Shown here piece by piece: positions 58,483 to 64,000 of a DNA stretch of 64,000 nt. This DNA comes from Homoserinibacter sp. GY 40078. Lineage in GTDB: Bacteria; Actinomycetota; Actinomycetes; Actinomycetales; Microbacteriaceae. The notes beneath the pieces were generated by a model, which was not told the DNA's origin, did no database searches, and was given only the letters and a program-made list of their open reading frames with translations. The DNA is taken from NCBI RefSeq assembly GCF_008017545.1, contig NZ_VRTZ01000002.1, positions 1 to 64,000 of the forward strand, written 5' to 3'. The position numbers were made by a program, and so were the translations under genes. How positions within the stretch are numbered: the first letter of the stretch is position 1; each line of letters begins with the position of its first letter.

Positions 58483-59309
58483 CCACCGACACCACCCTCG
58501 CCGGCACCGCGTCCACCGGCGCCGCCCTCGCGGTGAGCGCCTCGGGCGTCGGCAAGGTGTTCCCCGCCAAGGCGGGCGACGTGACGGCCCTGACGGGCGT
58601 CGACCTCGAGGTGCGGGCGGGGGAGTTCGTCTCGCTCATCGGCCCCTCCGGATGCGGCAAGTCGACGCTCTTGCGCCTCATCGCCGACCTCGACGAGGCG
58701 ACAGCGGGCACGCTGACCATCTTCGGCAAGCCCGCGCGCCGCGCCCGCATCGACCAGGACTATGGGATCGCATTCCAGCAGGCGGGTCTGCTCCCGTGGC
58801 GCACGGTCGCCGACAACATCGCCCTGCCGCTCGAGCTGCACAAGGTGCCGAAGCCCGATCGCGCGAGGCGGGTCGCCGAGCTGGCCGAGCTCGTCGGCCT
58901 CTCGGACTTCGTCGACCGCTACCCCGATCAGCTCTCGGGCGGGATGCAGCAGCGGGTCGCGATCGCCCGGGCTCTCGCGGCGAGTCCGAAGCTCCTTCTC
59001 ATGGACGAGCCGTTCGGCGCGCTCGACGAGATGACCCGCGAGTACCTGCAGGGCGAGCTCACCCGGATCGCGGCCGAGACGGGCGCGGCGGTCGTGTTCG
59101 TCACGCACTCGATCCCGGAGGCCGTTTTCCTCTCGGACCGCGTGGTCGTCATGAGCCCGCGCCCGGGCCGCATCACCGAGGTGATCGAGACAGGTCTCGG
59201 GCCGGTGCGCGACGAGGCGCTGCGCGAGACGCCCGCGTACTTCGCGAAGGTCACCGAAGTCCGCGAGGCGCTGCACGGCGCCCCGACGCAGAGGGCGAAC
59301 GAGCGATGA
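58479..59309 (+). CDS. ABC transporter ATP-binding protein (SsuB/TauB/ThiZ-like)
   Basis: ATPase of 276 residues: Walker A GPSGCGKST, Q-loop AFQQAGLLPWRTVADN (LPW is characteristic of the nitrate/sulfonate/thiamine-precursor group), signature LSGGMQQR, Walker B LLLMDEPFGALDE, H-loop VTHSIPEA. ATGA overlap with the permease and four-base overlap with the next permease. Confidence 0.93.
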   Translation: MTTDTTLAGTASTGAALAVSASGVGKVFPAKAGDVTALTGVDLEVRAGEFVSLIGPSGCGKSTLLRLIADLDEATAGTLTIFGKPARRARIDQDYGIAFQQAGLLPWRTVADNIALPLELHKVPKPDRARRVAELAELVGLSDFVDRYPDQLSGGMQQRVAIARALAASPKLLLMDEPFGALDEMTREYLQGELTRIAAETGAAVVFVTHSIPEAVFLSDRVVVMSPRPGRITEVIETGLGPVRDEALRETPAYFAKVTEVREALHGAPTQRANER

Positions 59310-60073
59310 GGGGCGCGGTCCCGACCGGCTGGCTGCGCATCGCCGCACCGATCGTGGTGGGTGTGCTGGGTGCGTTCGCGTGGGCGCTGTACGTCGAGTT
59401 CGGCGATGCACCCCGCGCGCTCCCCGGCCCCGCGGACGTGGCGTCGGAGTTCGTCCTGCGGTGGGGCATCATCTGGGACGAAATGCTCATCACCGCGACG
59501 AACGCGGCGATCGGTCTCGCCGTCGGCACGGTGCTCGCGGTGATCCTCGCCGGCTTGTCGGCCACCTGGCGTCCGATCGACGGCATGCTCGCCCCGCTCG
59601 TCGCGGCGCTCGCCGTCATCCCGATCGTCGCGATCACGCCCATCCTCAACACGATGTTCGGGGCGTCCAGCCAGTTCGGCCGCCAGGCGGTCGCCACGAT
59701 CGCCGCCTTCATCCCGGTCTTCGTGAACGTACTGCGCGGGCTCCGCCAGACCCGGCCCGTGCACCGCGACCTGCTGCGCGCATCCGCCGCGACGGGCGGG
59801 CAGACCTTCCGCAAGCTCACCCTCCCGACCGCCGTGCCCTACCTGATGACGGGCGTCCGCGTCGCGGCCTCGCTCGCCGTGATCTCCGCGCTCGTCGCGG
59901 AGTACTTCGGCGGCCCCGCGGACGGCGTGGGCACCTCCATCGCGACCTTCGCCAAATCCGGGCGCGCCTCGCTCGCGTGGGCGTATGTCGGCGGGGGCAT
60001 CCTCATCGGGCTCGCATTCTTCCTCGTCACCGCGCTCATCGAGCGCATCGTGACGCGGCATGCGCCGGACTGA
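59306..60073 (+). CDS. ABC transporter permease, second subunit
   Basis: Permease of 255 residues with about six helices and the family segment LVAALAVIPIVAITPILNTM; EAA loop near HRDLLRASAATGGQTFRKLT. ATGA overlap with the ATPase gene. Having two distinct permease genes with one ATPase gene resembles some pyrimidine-precursor importers. Confidence 0.91.
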   Translation: MRGAVPTGWLRIAAPIVVGVLGAFAWALYVEFGDAPRALPGPADVASEFVLRWGIIWDEMLITATNAAIGLAVGTVLAVILAGLSATWRPIDGMLAPLVAALAVIPIVAITPILNTMFGASSQFGRQAVATIAAFIPVFVNVLRGLRQTRPVHRDLLRASAATGGQTFRKLTLPTAVPYLMTGVRVAASLAVISALVAEYFGGPADGVGTSIATFAKSGRASLAWAYVGGGILIGLAFFLVTALIERIVTRHAPD

Positions 60074-60144
60074 CCGGCATCCGCACCACCCCACGCACCA
60101 CCACCCACCGCACCACCTGCACCACCATCACGAAAGGGAACAGC

Positions 60145-61314
60145 ATGAGACTCCGCACCAGACGCGGCCTGGCTCTCGCCTCCGCGGCGACCGTCACGGC
60201 GCTCGCGCTCGCCGCGTGCTCCGGCACGAGCGATGACGGCGACGCCGACTCGGGCGACTTCGAGCCGCTCACGTCGATCAAGCTCCAGCTGCAGTGGCTT
60301 CCGCAGGCGCAGTTCGCCGGCTACTACGTCGCGCTCGATCAGGGCTACTTCGAGGAGGAGGGCTTCGACTCGGTCGAGATCGTCCCCTCGGGCGGCGACA
60401 TCGTGCCGCAGGACGCCCTCGTCGCGGGAGACGTCGACTTCGCGATCGCCTGGGTGCCGAAGGTTCTCGGCAGCATCGAGGCATCCGGTGTCGAGCTCAC
60501 CGACATCGCCCAGGTGTTCCAGGCATCCGGCACGACCCAGGTCTCGTGGGCGGGTGACGGCATCACGTCCGTCGCCGACTTCGAGGGCAAGCGCATCGGC
60601 TCCTGGGGCTTCGGCAACGAGTGGGAGATCTTCGCCGCGATGGCGGCCGAGGGGCTCGACTCCACCAGCGTGTCGATCACGAACCAGGACTTCTCGATGA
60701 ACGCCCTGCTCGACCGCGATGTCGACGCCGCCCAGGCGATGACGTACAACGAGCTCGCGCAGGTCCTCGAGACGGTGAACCCCGACACGGGCGAGCTGTA
60801 CACGATGGACGACCTCGACGTCATCTACTACGAGGACACCGAGGGCGCGATGCTGCAGGACGCCATCTGGGCCGACACCGAGCGCCTCGACGACCCGGCC
60901 TACGCGGATGCGGCGGTCCGGTTCCTGAAGGCGACCGTGAAGGGCTGGCTCTACGCCCGCGACAACCCGGAGGAGGCCGCGGACATCGTCTACACCGCCG
61001 CGACCGCGCCGGGCGTCGACGCGTTCCCGGTCGGGCCGACGCACCAGCTGTGGCAGATGAACGAGGTCAACAAGCTCATCTGGACCGGCGGCGACTTCGG
61101 TGTGATCGACGAGGCCGCGTGGCAGAAGACCGTGGCGGGCGCGCTCGCCGCGATCAACCAGCAGGGCCTGCACCTCATCGAGTCGGACCCGCCCGCCTCG
61201 GCGTACTCGAACGACTACATCCAGCAGGCGCTCGACGCGCTCGCGGAGGATGGCGTCGATGCATCCGGGACGTACACTCCGATCGAGGTCACCCTCACCG
61301 AGGGCGGCCAGTAA
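60145..61314 (+). CDS. NMT1/THI5-like ABC substrate-binding lipoprotein
   Basis: Binding protein of 389 residues: signal peptide with lipobox ALAAC, then IKLQLQWLPQAQFAGYYVAL and DQGYFEEEGFDSVEIVPSGG, the hallmark of the NMT1/THI5 family that binds pyrimidine-type thiamine precursors and related ligands. The ATG at 60145 follows GAAAGGGAA. Given the operon, it probably binds a pyrimidine, dihydropyrimidine or carbamoyl-beta-amino acid. A CACC-rich 70-bp spacer precedes it. Confidence 0.92.
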   Translation: MRLRTRRGLALASAATVTALALAACSGTSDDGDADSGDFEPLTSIKLQLQWLPQAQFAGYYVALDQGYFEEEGFDSVEIVPSGGDIVPQDALVAGDVDFAIAWVPKVLGSIEASGVELTDIAQVFQASGTTQVSWAGDGITSVADFEGKRIGSWGFGNEWEIFAAMAAEGLDSTSVSITNQDFSMNALLDRDVDAAQAMTYNELAQVLETVNPDTGELYTMDDLDVIYYEDTEGAMLQDAIWADTERLDDPAYADAAVRFLKATVKGWLYARDNPEEAADIVYTAATAPGVDAFPVGPTHQLWQMNEVNKLIWTGGDFGVIDEAAWQKTVAGALAAINQQGLHLIESDPPASAYSNDYIQQALDALAEDGVDASGTYTPIEVTLTEGGQ

Positions 61315-61325
61315 GACCCCCGCGT

Positions 61326-61354
61326 GCCGGGCGGCCCGTCGTGGGTCGCCCGGC
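61326..61354 (+). terminator. Hairpin between binding protein and transaminase genes
   Basis: A 12-bp stem including one G-U pair (GCCGGGCG with CGCCCGGC plus inner CCC/GGG), loop of five, 11 bases after the binding-protein stop. Confidence 0.5.
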
Positions 61355-61378
61355 CGCACCCCTGATCCAGGAACGGAT

Positions 61379-62695
61379 ATGAGCACCAACCAGCACGCAC
61401 ACGACCTCGACCGTGCGCACGTCTTCCACTCGTGGTCGGCGCAGGCGTCCCTCGACCCGCTCGTCATCGCGGGTGGCCTCGGCACCGAGGTGTGGGACTT
61501 CGAGGGCAATCGCTATCTCGACTTCTCGAGCCAGCTCGTCAACGTCAACATCGGGCACGCACACCCCAAGGTCGTCGCGGCCATCCAGGAGCAGGCGGCG
61601 ATCCTGCCGACGGTGGCGCCCGCCCACGCGAACCTCACCCGCGGCGAGGCCGCCGCGCGCATTCTCGCGAAGGCCGGCTCGTCGTTCACGAAGGTCTTCT
61701 TCACCAACGGCGGCGCGGATGCCAACGAGAACGCGATCCGGATGGCACGGCTCACGACGGGCCGCGACAAGATCCTCAGCACCTACCGCAGCTATCACGG
61801 CAACACGGGCGCCGCGATCGTCGCGACCGGCGACTGGCGCCGCGTGCCGAACGAGTTCGCCCGCGGGCACGCGCACTTCTTCGGTCCGTTCCCCTACCGC
61901 TCCGAGTTCTGGTCCGACAGCCCCGAGCAGGAGACCGAGCGCGCCCTGCACCACCTCGAGCGCGTGATCCAAGCAGAGGGGCCGTCGTCGATCGCGGGGC
62001 TGCTTCTCGAGGGGATCCCCGGCACGGCGGGCGTGATCATGCCGCCGCCCGGGTGGTACGCGGGCGTGCGCGACCTCTGCGACCGCTACGGCATCCTGCT
62101 GATCGTCGACGAGGTCATGTCGGGCTTCGGCCGCACGGGCGATTGGTTCGCCTGGCAGAACGCGGAGGTCAACCCGGATCGCGTCGTGCCCGATCTCATC
62201 ACCTTCGCGAAGGGCGTGAACTCGGGCTACGTGCCGGTCGGCGGGGTCATCATCTCCGCCTCGATCGCGCAGGTCTTCGACGATCAGGTGTTCCCCGGCG
62301 GCCTCACCTATTCCGGGCATCCGCTCGCGGCGGCGTCGATCGTCGCGTCGATGGATGCCATGGAGGAGGAGGGGATCATCGAGCATGCCGCCGAGATCGG
62401 GCGCGATGTGCTGGGCCCGGGCCTCGCGGCCCTCGCCGATCAGCATCCCCTCATCGGCGAGGTGCGCGGGGTAGGGGTCTTCTGGGCGCTCGACCTCGTC
62501 ACGGATCGCGAGACGCGCGAGCCGGTGCCGCCCGCGACGATCGGCGCGCTCAAGAAGGAGCTCCTCGGCCGCGGCTACCTGCCGTTCGTCATGGACAACC
62601 GCCTCCACGTGGTGCCGCCGTGCACCGTCACGGCGGAGGAGTGCCTGCGTGCGCTGGCGATCCTCGACGAGGCGTTCACGGCGATCGAGCACTGA
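61379..62695 (+). CDS. Class III omega-aminotransferase (probable beta-alanine transaminase)
   Basis: PLP enzyme of 438 residues. Features: VWDFEGNRYLDFSSQLVNVN, FFTNGGADANENAIRMARL, the Asp in LLIVDEVMSGFGRTG and the PLP lysine in LITFAKGVNSGYVPVGG. At the end of a pyrimidine-breakdown operon it most likely moves the amino group of beta-alanine or beta-aminoisobutyrate to pyruvate or 2-oxoglutarate, giving (methyl)malonate semialdehyde. The ATG at 61379 has a weak AGGAACGG site. Confidence 0.92.
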   Translation: MSTNQHAHDLDRAHVFHSWSAQASLDPLVIAGGLGTEVWDFEGNRYLDFSSQLVNVNIGHAHPKVVAAIQEQAAILPTVAPAHANLTRGEAAARILAKAGSSFTKVFFTNGGADANENAIRMARLTTGRDKILSTYRSYHGNTGAAIVATGDWRRVPNEFARGHAHFFGPFPYRSEFWSDSPEQETERALHHLERVIQAEGPSSIAGLLLEGIPGTAGVIMPPPGWYAGVRDLCDRYGILLIVDEVMSGFGRTGDWFAWQNAEVNPDRVVPDLITFAKGVNSGYVPVGGVIISASIAQVFDDQVFPGGLTYSGHPLAAASIVASMDAMEEEGIIEHAAEIGRDVLGPGLAALADQHPLIGEVRGVGVFWALDLVTDRETREPVPPATIGALKKELLGRGYLPFVMDNRLHVVPPCTVTAEECLRALAILDEAFTAIEH

Positions 62696-62763
62696 CGCGG
62701 AACGTGGATGCGCGGCCCCGGACGGGGGAGGCGCCGTCCAGGCAATCGGCAGCGGATGCGGCG

Positions 62764-62769
62764 TAGAAT
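62764..62769 (+). promoter_or_regulatory. -10 element of the yceD-rpmF-rnc block
   Basis: TAGAAT, eight bases before the GTG at 62778; no ribosome-binding site. Confidence 0.45.
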
Positions 62770-62777
62770 CGCTGACC

Positions 62778-63305
62778 GTGCCTGCACCCACCAGCCCGTT
62801 CGTCGTGCCCGTCCACGACGTCATGCATCGACCCGGAGAGATGCGCGAGCGCGTCCTCGAGTTCGATGCGCCCGAGCGTCTGGGCGAGTCGGTGGCGTCC
62901 GTGCACGCCGGTTCGCCGGTGCGGATCGACCTGCGTCTCGAGGGTCTGCACGACGGGATCCTCGTCACGGGCGACGTCGATGCGGTCGCGGATGCCGAGT
63001 GCGTCCGCTGCCTCGACCCCGTGAAGCTGCCGGTCGAGGTCGAATTCCAGGAGCTTTTCGCGTATTCTCCTGATGAAGCTTTCGACTTCGCGATTCGAGA
63101 TGATCACGTGGATCTCGAATCCGTCGTGCGGGACGCGGTAGTGCTGGCACTACCGTTCCAGCCGGTCTGCCGGCCGGACTGCCCCGGTCTCGACCCCGCC
63201 ACGGGGGAGAAACTGCCGGATGGCGCCGAGCCGAGCGACCGCGAGATGCTCGACCCCCGGTGGGCCGCGCTCGAGGGCTTCCGCCCCGACTCCCATACCG
63301 ACTGA
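62778..63305 (+). CDS. YceD/DUF177 family protein
   Basis: Protein of 175 residues with the DUF177 cysteine pairs ECVRCLDP and [10 protein letters not shown], which probably bind zinc, and an acidic C terminus. YceD is almost always encoded just before rpmF and has been linked to 23S rRNA/ribosome accumulation in some bacteria. The GTG at 62778 lies after a TAGAAT -10, so a leaderless or very short leader is likely. First of yceD-rpmF-rnc. Confidence 0.9.
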   Translation: MPAPTSPFVVPVHDVMHRPGEMRERVLEFDAPERLGESVASVHAGSPVRIDLRLEGLHDGILVTGDVDAVADAECVRCLDPVKLPVEVEFQELFAYSPDEAFDFAIRDDHVDLESVVRDAVVLALPFQPVCRPDCPGLDPATGEKLPDGAEPSDREMLDPRWAALEGFRPDSHTD

Positions 63306-63349
63306 CACAAGCCTCCGGCCCTGCGCCGAACACAGGAAGAGACACCATC

Positions 63350-63553
63350 ATGGCCGTTCCCAAGCGCCGCCAGTCGCGTGCCAACACGCACGCCCGCCGT
63401 TCGCAGTGGAAGGCATCCGTGCCGAACCTGGTGAAGACCGTCGAGAACGGCAAGGTCACCTACAGCCTCCCGCACCGCGCCAAGGTCGTCGAGGACTCGG
63501 CGGGCACCCCGCTGTACCTCGAGTACAAGGGCCGTAAGGTCGCCGACGTCTGA
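63350..63553 (+). CDS. rpmF: Large ribosomal subunit protein bL32
   Basis: Ribosomal protein of 67 residues, [20 protein letters not shown] at the N terminus. The four-cysteine zinc ribbon found in many bL32 proteins is absent (no cysteine at all), so this is the zinc-independent form. AGGAAGAG lies upstream of the ATG at 63350. Between yceD and rnc, as in most actinobacteria. Confidence 0.97.
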   Translation: MAVPKRRQSRANTHARRSQWKASVPNLVKTVENGKVTYSLPHRAKVVEDSAGTPLYLEYKGRKVADV

Positions 63554-63611
63554 GACGCGCCCGGCCGGCTCACCGCCGGTCGGTGCTGAGGTCCTCGCCG
63601 AGCTCAACTCG

Positions 63612-64000
63612 GTGCTGCAGCTCGAGATCGAACCCGAGCTGCTCACTCTTGCGCTCACGCACCGGTCCTACGCCTATGAGAACGGCGGTATCGGGCACAA
63701 CGAGCGACTCGAATTCCTGGGTGACTCGATCCTGGGGCAGGCCGTGACGGTCATGCTCTACCTCGAGAACCCGAACGTTGACGAGGGCGAGCTCGCGAAG
63801 CGCCGGGCAAGCCTCGTCAGCTCCGCCGCGCTCGCCGAGATCGCGGTGCACATCGAACTGGGTCGCTACATGCTGCTCGGCCGCGGTGAGGAGCTCACCG
63901 GGGGGCGCGAGAAGCAGTCGATCCTCGCGGACGCCGTCGAGGCGATCATCGGCGCCGCGTATCTGTCCGTCGGCCCGGATGCGGCGACCGCGCTCGTGCT
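63612..64000 (+). CDS. rnc: Ribonuclease III, 5' part (runs off right edge)
   Basis: Double-stranded RNA endonuclease; only about 129 residues are in the window. The catalytic signature NERLEFLGDSILG is preceded by LTLALTHRSYAYENGG and followed by EGELAKRRASLVSS and the second acidic site SILADAVEAIIGAAYL. The frame continues open upstream, with family-like AEVLAELNS before the only standard start codon nearby (GTG 63612), so the true start may be further left or non-standard. Confidence 0.88.
   Translation, partial: MLQLEIEPELLTLALTHRSYAYENGGIGHNERLEFLGDSILGQAVTVMLYLENPNVDEGELAKRRASLVSSAALAEIAVHIELGRYMLLGRGEELTGGREKQSILADAVEAIIGAAYLSVGPDAATALV

Noticed and set aside
1-64000. tRNA, rRNA, CRISPR arrays, toxin-antitoxin pairs, prophage genes
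   Set aside because: None recognised on either strand; coding density leaves only short gaps.

Overview
This window is a gene-dense, roughly 70% GC stretch of an actinobacterial chromosome, most likely from a Microbacteriaceae-like member of the Micrococcales. The support is GTG starts, short-overlap (ATGA/GTGA) operons, many leaderless starts, the 7-mer GCATCCG/CGGATGC recurring everywhere, a yceD-rpmF-rnc block at the right end, and coenzyme F420 genes together with a transporter cassette of the type proposed to import F420-0. I see no rRNA, tRNA, CRISPR array, insertion sequence or prophage, and no gene-free stretch over 300 bases.

Layout. 1-2.2 kb: the start of a DUF2510 protein leaving the window leftwards, a TetR regulator divergent from an alpha/beta hydrolase, and a TfoX-N protein. 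2.4-12 kb: a tightly coupled operon with a complete oligopeptide-type ABC importer followed by a luciferase-like oxidoreductase, an M24 peptidase, a threonine-synthase-like PLP enzyme and a second luciferase-like oxidoreductase. 12-15.4 kb: a PucR regulator divergent from an aminotransferase and a third luciferase-like gene. 15.4-19.4 kb, minus strand: an amino-acid-type ABC importer followed by two SDR dehydrogenases. 19.5-21.8 kb: two adjacent luciferase-fold genes and an Lrp/AsnC regulator. Together 2.4-21.8 kb looks like one large catabolic region for an unidentified nitrogenous compound.

21.9-29.6 kb: F420-dependent glucose-6-phosphate dehydrogenase, a zinc alcohol dehydrogenase, a PadR/DUF1048/ABC-2 exporter cassette with a striking repeated operator, a serine hydrolase, an Fgd-like F420 enzyme and a stand-alone cofE. 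29.7-34.3 kb: a MoxR / DUF58 / transglutaminase (TgpA-like) operon. 34.3-37.6 kb: a lower-GC three-gene cassette (DegT aminotransferase, membrane-anchored periplasmic-binding-like protein, GT1-like glycosyltransferase), probably acquired. 37.6-42.2 kb: the proposed F420-precursor ABC transporter, cofC and cofD.

42.3-52.6 kb: a beta-glucan/cellobiose locus with a GH1 beta-glucosidase, sugar ABC importer, intracellular GH5, ROK regulator, and a secreted GH5 whose catalytic fold is interrupted by three discoidin domains. 52.6-62.7 kb: a MocR regulator divergent from a reductive-pyrimidine-catabolism operon (ureidopropionase, dihydropyrimidinase, luciferase-like oxidoreductase, NMT1-type ABC importer, omega-transaminase) with a repeated palindromic element around the dihydropyrimidinase gene. 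62.8-64 kb: yceD, rpmF and the start of rnc, which runs off the window.

The unifying theme is coenzyme F420: an uptake or synthesis island, the polyglutamylation ligase, F420 reduction by Fgd, and at least seven further luciferase-fold oxidoreductases placed inside catabolic operons that could use F420 or FMN.
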